The translations under genes and the position numbers were made by a program. From Patescibacteria group bacterium (GTDB taxonomy: Bacteria; Patescibacteriota; Patescibacteriia; Patescibacteriales; JAHJJO01), in contig JAHJJO010000059.1 in assembly GCA_018822835.1 (NCBI GenBank), positions 1 through 9,351 of the forward strand: a stretch of DNA of 9,351 nucleotides. The letters are read 5' to 3'. The notes below the pieces were generated by a model, which saw only the letters and a list, made by a program, of their open reading frames with translations, was not told where the DNA came from and made no database searches. Shown in pieces: positions 1 through 5,448 of this stretch (positions within the stretch are counted from its first letter, which is position 1; each line of letters starts with the position of its first letter).

Positions 1-9
1 AGTATAAAA

Positions 10-315
10 TATAAATGTTTAAAATACTCAGGAAGGGTAGAGAATGTGTCCTTCAGCGACTACCTCCTAGTCGCCCCATATAGCATTCCTGCCCTTCCAC
101 GCACTAATCGTCCTTTTAAATAAAAGCGCGGAAGATGGTATTCCCCCCCTTCCATCTTTTGCGCGACTTTTTTCATTACCGCCTTTTGTACGGGCAGAGA
201 GCAAAATACTCAATTTAGTGTAATCAACTTTGTCAACTCTCTGCCCTTTATAAAAGCATTTATAACCCATGGACCACTTGATTGCGATCAGTTAATGTTT
301 ATGGGTTCTTTTTTT
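10..315 (+). ncRNA. Candidate structured non-coding RNA (unrecognised family)
   Basis: No convincing protein gene lies here, but the stretch is richer in GC than its surroundings and folds well on the plus strand. Seen directly: an 8-bp closing stem (10-17 with 257-264); an arm pairing 31-46 with 84-98 around a perfect 7-bp hairpin (56-62/68-74); a 13-bp hairpin (126-138/152-164) whose two central pairs are G-U on this strand but would be mismatches on the other; and a perfect 10-bp stem (192-201/237-246). A terminator follows. The 10-mer aaaatactca occurs at 21-30 and 203-212. A TATAAA box at 3-8 could be a -10 site, but its -35 would lie outside or at the edge of the window. I see no hallmark of tRNA, tmRNA, RNase P RNA, SRP RNA or a common riboswitch. 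It could instead be a palindromic repeat element like the one at 3916-4200. Confidence 0.32.
264..315 (+). terminator. Rho-independent terminator on the plus strand, overlapping the ruvA 3' end
   Basis: A perfect 7-bp stem aacccat (264-270) / atgggtt (301-307) encloses a smaller hairpin (276-282 / 287-292, loop tgcg, one bulged base) and is followed by C and seven T residues (309-315). The T-tract is on the plus strand only; reading leftward out of ruvA there is no U-run after the hairpin. It therefore ends a plus-strand transcript arriving from positions 1-260, and its right arm and T-tract double as the last codons and stop of ruvA on the other strand. Confidence 0.5.
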
Positions 316-865
316 GTTGCAAAGCCGCTTTAATTCTTTCTCCACTATCTTTAATTTTTGAATCTACTTGCTGTAAAGCAGTTTGCGCTTGTTGAATTGA
401 ATATCCTAATGAAACCAAAGCGTCAATTTCATCTACTGCCATCTGCTGTACATTATCTGTAATTTGCCCTTTTAATTTTCCATTTAATTCAAGTACCACT
501 CTTTCTGCCGTTTTTTTACCAATACCTGAAACTTTTGTTAACAAAGACGAATCTCCTCGCGCAATAGAATCTATAATTATTTCTGTTTTTGCAGTGCTCA
601 AAACACTTAAAGCTGATTTTGGACCTATGCCGGAAATGGATAATAACAATTTAAATAATTTCAATTCTTCAAACAATTTAAAGCCATACAAACTAATTGC
701 GTCTTCGCGCGTATGTTGATGAAGGTATAATTCTATTTCTTGCGCAATATCTAAAGCAGACTGTAGCGTTGAAGTAATAAAAACCTGATAGCCAATATTA
801 TTAACTTCAACAATAATGAAGTCTTTATTTTTATTCAAAATTTTACCGCGCAAAAAAGCAAGCAT
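299..865 (-). CDS. ruvA: Holliday junction branch migration complex subunit RuvA
   Basis: RuvA binds four-way DNA junctions as a tetramer and loads the RuvB motor for branch migration in recombinational repair. The product is 188 aa, close to the usual ~190-205. Residues 1-62 match the OB-fold domain, starting MLAFLRGKIL and ending in the conserved HxHTREDAISLYGF (49-62). Two helix-hairpin-helix motifs follow, SGIGPKSAL (78-86) and SGIGKKTAERV (113-123). Residues 141-168 resemble the C-terminal RuvB-contacting domain. The reading frame is open 7 codons further upstream to 886, but those residues (MIFALFY) lie before the conserved start and partly within a heptamer repeat, so the ATG at 865 is preferred. 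There is no clear Shine-Dalgarno. It lies 84 bp after the fibronectin-type gene and is probably last in that operon; ruvB and ruvC are not in the window. Its stop overlaps a plus-strand terminator. Confidence 0.95.
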   Translation of the reverse strand: MLAFLRGKILNKNKDFIIVEVNNIGYQVFITSTLQSALDIAQEIELYLHQHTREDAISLYGFKLFEELKLFKLLLSISGIGPKSALSVLSTAKTEIIIDSIARGDSSLLTKVSGIGKKTAERVVLELNGKLKGQITDNVQQMAVDEIDALVSLGYSIQQAQTALQQVDSKIKDSGERIKAALQQKKNP

Positions 866-876
866 ATAAAATAATG

Positions 877-904
877 CAAAAATCAAAATGCAAAATGCAA
901 AATA
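877..904. repeat. Heptanucleotide tandem array, 4 units, upstream of ruvA
   Basis: Four successive 7-nt units read caaaaat, caaaatg, caaaatg, caaaata on the plus strand. The array sits just upstream of the ruvA start, between it and the end of the fibronectin-type gene. It is one of several heptamer arrays in the window with different unit sequences. Confidence 0.6.
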
Positions 905-949
905 AAATAGACAAAATTTAAATTTCTTCTTCCTGACCTTATTAAAATT

Positions 950-2488
950 TTAAAATAATAAAAGTGTCATCCACGTTCGCAATAAAGTAGCCAGGGCTAA
1001 AAATAGAATAAGTATTAAAATTATTACTTGAAACCAAATCCAAACTTGAGCTGACAATGGTGTTAAAATTATATTATAATTAATTAAATTATCTGCAACA
1101 TAAAATTCTTGTGTCTTTGCTGTTAGATATCCCTCTTTACTTATTATAAAATAATAATTGCCTCGTGGCGCTATAAATTCGTATCTCCCTTCATCATCAG
1201 ATACTTGAGGATTTTTTTGATTATATTTTGTTCCATCCCATACTTGCCATTTCTTCTGCTGTTCATTATACCAATATAAAGTTAATACAGCTTCTTTAAT
1301 TAAATTTTTATTTTTACCATACACTCTCCCGCGCGGCTCCACTGTTATTTTGTTTGTGATAATATCCATTGAATCGTCTTCATAAAAAATTAAAGTTGTT
1401 AAACAGCATTGCTCTAAATCTTCAAGGATTTTAATCCTTCCTTCATATGCTTTTTTTTCTTTGTTTAATTTTAAAAAATAAATTTGGTTGTCAATAATAA
1501 CTTGAATAATTTTTACTGGCTTGGAAATTTTATCTAATGGAATGGATATAGTTAAAGCAGTTTCTGAAAAAACATGAATTTTATTGTTTATTAAATTTAA
1601 TTTAATAAAATCATTGTAAACAAAAAATGAAATGTCAGTGTTTTTTAATTTTTTAACTATTATTTTTTCAGGCTCCTTAATTAAATCTAAATCGCTTGGC
1701 TGAGATATTAATGAATGTGGTTGAATCAATTCTTTTGATGTTTGCGGTTGTTTTTGTACAATGTCCGTTGATAAAGGCGTGGCTGACGCTAATGCTCCTG
1801 AAGAAAAGTTTCCTGTATTATCATAAGACCATGCTGTATAATAATATTGAGTATTGTTTATTAAATTTTTATCTAAATATGATGTTTCTTTTCCTTCATA
1901 AACCAACTCTCCATCTCCGAGATTAATTGGAAATTTTTCTAAACTTCTTTCAATTCGCACTTTTGCAAAATCTATATCATCAGGATTAATCCATGAAAGA
2001 AAAATTTCTTTATCACCAGGTTTTGCGTAAAGTTCGCTAATATTAACCGGAGAGGTTTTATCTTGAACTGCTAAAGTGGAAAAATTCAAATTTTCAGAAA
2101 TTACTTTATTTCCAGAATTATCCATTGATCTTATTCTAAAATAATAAATAGTATTTGGTTTAAGATTTTCAAGTATGATTTTATGAACTGTAAAAAGACT
2201 ATTGGTTTGATCAACAATAGATCCTAATTCGTAATTAAGCGTTAAACCATAATCAATGGCTGAAGTAGAAAACTCATCAGTTTCCCAATAGATGACCGCT
2301 GAATTAATAGTAATATCGCGTATTTCAATTTTTGTAATAATTGGTTTTTTATCATCGCCTGCAAAAGAATTATTTGATGGTTGAGTTAAAACAGTAGCAG
2401 AAACATCAACTTCTTTTGTTTCTGCCAAAACAAAAGGAACGAATAAAATATTAATTATTAAACATAGTATTGTTGCTTTTTTGATCAT
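950..2488 (-). CDS. Secreted, membrane-anchored fibronectin type III domain protein
   Basis: Product of 512 aa, function unknown. Residues 1-22 form a signal peptide (KK, then a hydrophobic run ending VLA). Two fibronectin type III-like domains follow at about 48-138 and 146-238, each with the late YYF/YYY strand and a D-N-S/T-G-N turn (123-127, 223-227). A polar linker rich in Q, P and S (about 240-275) leads to a beta-rich region, then a carboxypeptidase-regulatory-like fold at about 385-476 (GRVYGKNKNLIKEA, later DDEGRYEF and KEGYLTAKT). A hydrophobic helix at 481-503 would anchor it with a short C-terminal tail, so most of the chain should face outside. The ATG lies 1 nt after the enolase TGA, suggesting translational coupling; ruvA follows. 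A cell-surface or adhesion role is an inference; no enzymatic motif is visible. Confidence 0.85.
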   Translation of the reverse strand: MIKKATILCLIINILFVPFVLAETKEVDVSATVLTQPSNNSFAGDDKKPIITKIEIRDITINSAVIYWETDEFSTSAIDYGLTLNYELGSIVDQTNSLFTVHKIILENLKPNTIYYFRIRSMDNSGNKVISENLNFSTLAVQDKTSPVNISELYAKPGDKEIFLSWINPDDIDFAKVRIERSLEKFPINLGDGELVYEGKETSYLDKNLINNTQYYYTAWSYDNTGNFSSGALASATPLSTDIVQKQPQTSKELIQPHSLISQPSDLDLIKEPEKIIVKKLKNTDISFFVYNDFIKLNLINNKIHVFSETALTISIPLDKISKPVKIIQVIIDNQIYFLKLNKEKKAYEGRIKILEDLEQCCLTTLIFYEDDSMDIITNKITVEPRGRVYGKNKNLIKEAVLTLYWYNEQQKKWQVWDGTKYNQKNPQVSDDEGRYEFIAPRGNYYFIISKEGYLTAKTQEFYVADNLINYNIILTPLSAQVWIWFQVIILILILFLALATLLRTWMTLLLF

Positions 2489-2489
2489 A

Positions 2490-3830
2490 TCATATATTAT
2501 GTAATCCCTCTATTTCCATTAACCTGTTATACTTTGCCAATCTTTCACCTCTAGACAAAGAGCCTGCTTTAATATAATCCGCGCCAACTGCAACGGCTAA
2601 ATCAGCTATAAAATCATCGCAAGTTTCACCGCTACGATGAGAGACCATTATTTTATAGTTATATTTTTTTGCTAATTTCACGCATTTAATGGTTTCAGTT
2701 AATGTTCCGATTTGATTTGGCTTAATTAATATTGTATTTGCCGCTTTTTCTTTTATGCCACGTTGCAGGCGATGAATATTAGTAGCAAATAAATCATCTC
2801 CAATGATCATCATCTCGTTCCCCAACTCTTTTGTCATTTCTCGCCATCCTTCCCAATCATCTTCATCTAATCCGTCTTCAATTGAAACAATCGGATATTT
2901 ACGAAACCATTCATAATACAAACCAATTAATGTCTTGTTAGTAAAAAGAGCTTGGTCAAGGTGAAAAATATATTTTCTAGTTTTTTTATTATATAATTCT
3001 GATGATCCAACATCAATTCCAATGCCAAAATCTTTACCTGGTTTATAACCGGCATTTATTCCGGCAGCCATAATAAGTTCAATCGCCTGCATGCTTGAAA
3101 AAATATCAGGCGCATACCCTCCTTCATTCCCAACATCAGTATCAAAACCCGCTTTTCTTAAAACATTCCCTAGCTCATGAAAAATTTCCGCTCCCATCCT
3201 CACCATCTCAGCCAAACTTGGTTGCGCAGTAATTTTTTTATTTTTATTATTTGCATCATTCGCAATTCGCGGATTAGCATTTATTAGCGGATTAGCATTA
3301 CAGTTCAGTGGAATAACCATAAACTCCTGAAAATCCAAATTAGTATCAGCGTGCTTACCGCCATTAAAAATATTAAAACATGGAACTGGCAACGATGCAC
3401 AACGTGGAACGCATAACGCATAACGCTCAGATAAATACTGATAGAGTTCTGTTTTTTGAAATATTGAAGCAACGCGGGCGCAAGCAAGTGATACTGACAA
3501 AATTGCATTTGCTCCTAATTTTTTTTTATTTTCTGTTCCATCTAATTTTATCATTGTTTTGTCAATTTCCTCTTGTTTAGAAATATCAACATTTTTTAAT
3601 ACTTTAAAAATTTTATTATTAACATTATCAACTGCTTTTAAAACTCCCATGCCGTTATATCTTTTTTTATCTCCATCACGCAATTCATGCGCTTCATGTA
3701 TTCCAGTAGAAGCTCCTGACGGAACACTGGCTTTTGCGCTAATATTATTGTTTAATATTACTTTAGTTTCAATTGTTGGATTGCCACGAGAATCCAAAAT
3801 TTCTCGAGCAATAATTTGTTTTATTTTCAT
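2490..3830 (-). CDS. eno: Enolase (phosphopyruvate hydratase)
   Basis: Interconverts 2-phosphoglycerate and phosphoenolpyruvate in glycolysis/gluconeogenesis, in the cytosol with Mg2+. At 446 aa it is longer than the usual 415-435. Residues matching the E. coli active site are present: H160, E169, E236 (GNEGGYAPD), metal ligands D273, E318 (SIEDGLDEDD) and D345 (GDDLFATN), then K370 in the signature LIKPNQIGTLTET, H398 (SHRSGE) and K421 (IKAGS). Two inserts account for the extra length: around 135-145 (encoded by a heptamer array) and 177-203 (asparagine-rich, with repeats NANPLI/NANPRI). Both sit in loops flanking the H160/E169 segment. The start codon is preceded by a strong promoter placed so that the message may be leaderless. 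It leads the operon eno, fibronectin-type gene, ruvA. Confidence 0.97.
   Translation of the reverse strand: MKIKQIIAREILDSRGNPTIETKVILNNNISAKASVPSGASTGIHEAHELRDGDKKRYNGMGVLKAVDNVNNKIFKVLKNVDISKQEEIDKTMIKLDGTENKKKLGANAILSVSLACARVASIFQKTELYQYLSERYALCVPRCASLPVPCFNIFNGGKHADTNLDFQEFMVIPLNCNANPLINANPRIANDANNKNKKITAQPSLAEMVRMGAEIFHELGNVLRKAGFDTDVGNEGGYAPDIFSSMQAIELIMAAGINAGYKPGKDFGIGIDVGSSELYNKKTRKYIFHLDQALFTNKTLIGLYYEWFRKYPIVSIEDGLDEDDWEGWREMTKELGNEMMIIGDDLFATNIHRLQRGIKEKAANTILIKPNQIGTLTETIKCVKLAKKYNYKIMVSHRSGETCDDFIADLAVAVGADYIKAGSLSRGERLAKYNRLMEIEGLHNI
3257..3299. repeat. Tandem 18-bp repeat inside eno
   Basis: The 13-mer gcggattagcatt occurs at 3269-3281 and 3287-3299, an 18-bp period, preceded by related heptamers cattcgc and aattcgc (3257-3270). 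In the enolase frame it gives the asparagine-rich repeat NANPLI/NANPRI in a segment absent from ordinary enolases. Eighteen bp preserves the frame. Confidence 0.65.
3401..3428. repeat. Heptamer array inside eno (GTGGAACGCATAAC family)
   Basis: Four 7-nt units on the plus strand: aacgtgg, aacgcat, aacgcat, aacgctc. On the coding (minus) strand they encode part of ERYALCVPRC in an enolase loop just before the LPVP motif. The 17-mer aacgtggaacgcataac (3401-3417) recurs exactly at 8541-8557 in prmC, where it is read from the opposite strand relative to coding. Confidence 0.7.
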
Positions 3831-3836
3831 GTTTGT

Positions 3837-3865
3837 ATTTTAGCAAAAAAATACAGTTTTAACAA
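3837..3865 (-). promoter_or_regulatory. Sigma70-type promoter for eno, probably giving a leaderless mRNA
   Basis: On the minus strand a -35 box TTGTTA (3865-3860), a 17-nt spacer and a -10 box TAAAAT (3842-3837) match the consensus well. Transcription normally starts about 7 nt after the -10, which falls at or next to the A of the eno ATG at 3830. No Shine-Dalgarno fits in between. Confidence 0.55.
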
Positions 3866-3943
3866 ATAAAATAGACAATGAGACGCCGAGTGCCTATGGA
3901 TTAATCTATTATTTATGACGGCTCCATAGTCCGAGCAGTTGAA

Positions 3944-4075
3944 AGTTTGCTTGCCCTGTTAAATAATTTTTGCTTGCCCTGTTAAATCCTGCAGAGCAGG
4001 AATTTCGTTAAAGACGAAATTATTTAACAGGGCGAGCAAAAATTGCTTTGCATTTAACAGGGTGAAGCAAATTTA
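3944..4075. repeat. Nested palindrome built from four copies of a GCTTGCCCTGTTAAAT unit
   Basis: Two direct copies of tttgcttgccctgttaaat on the left (ending 3964 and 3987) face two inverted copies on the right (from 4022 and about 4052). The inner pair forms a 23-bp stem (3965-3987 / 4022-4044) with one G-U/mismatch, and within it lie two further hairpins: cctgc-aga-gcagg (3988-4000) and aatttcgt-taaag-acgaaatt (4001-4021). Fragments of the unit recur near the ppsA start (cctgttaaataatttt, 7916-7931), at the end of the deacylase gene (ttcaccctgttaa, 4884-4896) and in prmC (gcttgccctg, 9129-9137 region). Confidence 0.65.
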
Positions 4076-4135
4076 AAACTGCGAGGCTGTGGAGCCATGG
4101 TGCTAATTTGCAACAAGGCTCCACAGTTTTGCTCC

Positions 4136-4176
4136 CCCCTCCCCAGTTCGCCACTGGGGGGCGAACTGGGGAGGGG
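4136..4176. repeat. GC-rich perfect 17-bp hairpin
   Basis: cccctccccagttcgcc (4136-4152) pairs perfectly with 4160-4176 around the 7-nt loop actgggg. It is strikingly GC-rich for this AT-rich sequence and lies within the terminal-inverted-repeat element. No T-run follows on either strand, so it does not look like a standard terminator. Confidence 0.7.
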
Positions 4177-4225
4177 TCCGCAAAAACTATGGAGCCGTCA
4201 ACATGTTTAGATGTTTATATATTTT

Positions 4226-4254
4226 TTGATTGTTTAATAAAAATAATGTATAAT
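4226..4254 (+). promoter_or_regulatory. Sigma70-type promoter for the YbaK-family gene
   Basis: A -35 box TTGATT (4226-4231), 17-nt spacer and perfect -10 box TATAAT (4249-4254) read toward the deacylase gene. The expected transcript would begin near 4261 and carry about 127 nt of leader, nearly all of it occupied by an imperfect inverted repeat. Confidence 0.5.
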
Positions 4255-4256
4255 AA

Positions 4257-4386
4257 ACATAATCCGAATCTACAAAAATATACGAATACTACAAATAATT
4301 ATTATTTGTGTATTTAAATGTTTATTTATAGTATTTGAATTATATTTTTGTAGTATTTGGATATTATTTGTAGATTCGAATTATAT
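4257..4386. repeat. Long imperfect inverted repeat in the deacylase leader
   Basis: Perfect blocks cgaatctacaaa / tttgtagattcg (4265-4276 / 4367-4378) and aatactacaaa / tttgtagtatt (4285-4295 / 4347-4357), with shorter pairing between and outside them (outer limit about 4257/4386), give a stem of roughly 40 bp around a loop of about 50 nt. A small perfect hairpin caaataa-tta-ttatttg lies in the loop. The right arm ends 2 nt before the ATG at 4388, so the RNA fold could hide the start region. Confidence 0.6.
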
Positions 4387-4387
4387 T

Positions 4388-4912
4388 ATGAAAAAAACAA
4401 AACTTCCAAGTAAATTGGTAAAGTATTTAGAAAAAGCAGGCGTAAAGCATGAAATTTTAGAACACAAAACTGTTTACACGGCTATTGACGTGGCCAATAC
4501 TATGAAGAAAAAAATGAATGAAATTGTAAAATCGCTTTTAATTAAAGCTGACAAAGATTATTATCTTGTGCTTTTGCCAGCTGATCAAAATTTGAATTTT
4601 GAAAAATTAAAAAAAGTAATTAGCAAAGTAACTGACAAGCAAATTAAAACTATTAAAATTCCAGGAGAAAAAATTATGCAAAACGCGCTAAAAATTAAAG
4701 CAGGTGCTTTAAGCGCGTTTGGAAATTTGCATAAAATATCCGTTGTTGTTGAAAAAAAATTAGAAAAAATTAAAAAAGCAATTTTTTCTTCAGGTAGCTT
4801 TAACCATTCAGTTGAAATGGCAATGAAAGATTTTATTAAATTAGAAAACGCGATTTTAGGAAATTTTGGGATTAAAAAAAAAGTTCACCCTGTTAACAAA
4901 GTAAAAAAATAA
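4388..4912 (+). CDS. YbaK/EbsC-family aminoacyl-tRNA deacylase-like protein
   Basis: Family members hydrolyse misacylated tRNAs (for example Cys- or Ala-tRNAPro) or act as stand-alone editing domains; the substrate cannot be told from sequence here. The product is 174 aa, a typical length. Visible family marks: YLEKAGVKHEILEH (13-26), the TA pair after it (31-32), EIVKSLLIK with the conserved lysine K48, the VLLPADQNLN strand (61-70), KAGALSAFGN (104-113) and the SGSFNHSVEMAMKDF segment (135-149). The C-terminal tail HPVNKVKK overlaps a 13-nt match to the nearby intergenic repeat, so part of the tail may be repeat-derived. There is no Shine-Dalgarno; the start is set by the first ATG after a large hairpin. 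It stands alone and converges on hicA 33 bp away. Confidence 0.85.
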   Translation: MKKTKLPSKLVKYLEKAGVKHEILEHKTVYTAIDVANTMKKKMNEIVKSLLIKADKDYYLVLLPADQNLNFEKLKKVISKVTDKQIKTIKIPGEKIMQNALKIKAGALSAFGNLHKISVVVEKKLEKIKKAIFSSGSFNHSVEMAMKDFIKLENAILGNFGIKKKVHPVNKVKK

Positions 4913-4945
4913 TTTGAAAGAAGTAGAATATATAGCGTATTACAC

Positions 4946-5164
4946 TTATTTTTTTATAAAATCATTTTCCTTTAATTGAGATTGACGTAAAATAGATTTA
5001 AATGTGCCATGTCGTATTTCTTTTTCATAAATTGGCACAATCACATTAAGAGTAGGATCTCCTAATTTACGAAATTTAGCATGAGATCCAGTTTGTGAAA
5101 CAAAAAAGAAACCTTGATTTTCAAGAATTTTTATAACAAGTTTAAATTTAATTGGTCTAGGCAT
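4946..5164 (-). CDS. hicA: HicA-family mRNA interferase toxin
   Basis: HicA toxins are small double-stranded-RNA-binding-fold RNases that cleave mRNA when free of HicB. The product is 72 aa from the ATG at 5164, a typical size. It shows the family layout: basic N-terminal helix, then QTGSHAKF with the catalytic histidine H28, a VIVP strand (41-44) and the terminal GTFKSILRQSQL segment (53-64). The frame is open 8 codons further upstream, but the ATG at 5164 overlaps the hicB end by 8 nt, the coupling expected for this pair, and leaves the standard N-terminus. The usual VPxH motif is replaced by VPIY. Order is antitoxin then toxin. Activity is not demonstrated by sequence, but no residue I would call essential is missing. 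Confidence 0.88.
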   Translation of the reverse strand: MPRPIKFKLVIKILENQGFFFVSQTGSHAKFRKLGDPTLNVIVPIYEKEIRHGTFKSILRQSQLKENDFIKK

Positions 5165-5378
5165 GTTGAAGTAATGGCACGGAAGCAATGACAGGATTTT
5201 TTACTTCTATTCTTTTTGTAAGTGGCTCATCCTGAAAATATAACCCTAATGCATCTTGAAGATTATCAAAAGCTTCTTTTCTGGTTTTTCCAAAACTAGA
5301 AATATCCGTCTCTAAGCATTGAGAGATATAATAATTATCCTCTTTCCATATTACTGATTTGAGATTTATTTTACGCAT
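5157..5378 (-). CDS. hicB: HicB-family antitoxin, short form
   Basis: HicB neutralises HicA by binding it. The product is 73 aa and consists of the partial RNase H-like fold only: a first strand SVIWKEDNYYISQCLETD (8-25), then SSFGKTRKEAFDNLQDALGLYF (27-48), the characteristic G-T/K-x-x-EA-x-x-N-L motif and helix. There is no C-terminal helix-turn-helix or ribbon-helix-helix, so autoregulation, if any, would need another route. It is translated first, and its stop overlaps the hicA start by 8 nt. A 32-bp near-perfect palindrome sits 11 bp upstream. Confidence 0.85.
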   Translation of the reverse strand: MRKINLKSVIWKEDNYYISQCLETDISSFGKTRKEAFDNLQDALGLYFQDEPLTKRIEVKNPVIASVPLLQHA

Positions 5379-5389
5379 AGATTCTATTG

Positions 5390-5421
5390 ACCTGTTGCTT
5401 AATAATTATTATGCAACAGGT
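5390..5421. promoter_or_regulatory. 32-bp palindrome between ppsA and hicB (operator or terminator)
   Basis: acctgttgc and gcaacaggt flank taataattatta, giving a palindrome with one mismatched pair. It lies downstream of ppsA and 11 bp upstream of hicB, both on the minus strand. No U-tract follows on that strand, which makes an intrinsic terminator doubtful. Its site in front of a toxin-antitoxin operon suits an operator, but this HicB has no DNA-binding domain. Confidence 0.4.
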
Positions 5422-5448
5422 TTATAATATATTATAGATTATATTATG

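Larger units (their letters stand above)
3916..4200. mobile_element. 285-bp MITE-like element with 15-bp terminal inverted repeats
   Basis: The intergenic block begins with tgacggctccatagt (3916-3930) and ends with its exact reverse complement (4186-4200). Inside are a nested palindrome (3944-4075), a 10-bp hairpin ctgtggagcc / ggctccacag (4087-4096 / 4117-4126) whose arms are near-copies of the terminal repeats, and a GC-rich hairpin (4136-4176). The right part, 4117-4196, is itself an inverted repeat around the GC-rich hairpin. There is no transposase and no clear target-site duplication. It could be a non-autonomous element, a composite of palindromic repeats, or a structured transcript. 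It separates divergent eno and the deacylase gene. Confidence 0.5.

Noticed and set aside
67..270. Minus-strand 67-codon open frame downstream of ruvA
   Set aside because: It spans the hairpins of the candidate RNA, resembles no family I know, has odd composition, and its existence is explained by the palindromic GC-rich DNA.
1..300. tRNA, tmRNA or RNase P RNA in the left flank
   Set aside because: I looked for a T-arm like GGTTCGAATCC, a CCA end, the tmRNA ends and the RNase P ACAGAAA core, and saw none.
1696..1926. Plus-strand open frame inside the fibronectin-type gene
   Set aside because: It is antisense to a gene with clear domains and signal peptide and shows no family features.
2490..2492. 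Alternative genetic code with UGA as glycine
   Set aside because: TGA ends enolase at the expected C-terminus, and the other genes have no in-frame TGA.
3305..3843. Several open frames overlapping eno on both strands
   Set aside because: They are other-frame readings of a complete enolase with all catalytic residues.
4136..4176. GC-rich hairpin as a Rho-independent terminator
   Set aside because: No run of T follows on either strand, and no gene ends immediately upstream.
4108..4317. Plus-strand 69-codon frame crossing the right part of the inverted-repeat element
   Set aside because: It runs through a GC-rich hairpin, a terminal inverted repeat and the promoter upstream of the deacylase; no protein-like pattern.
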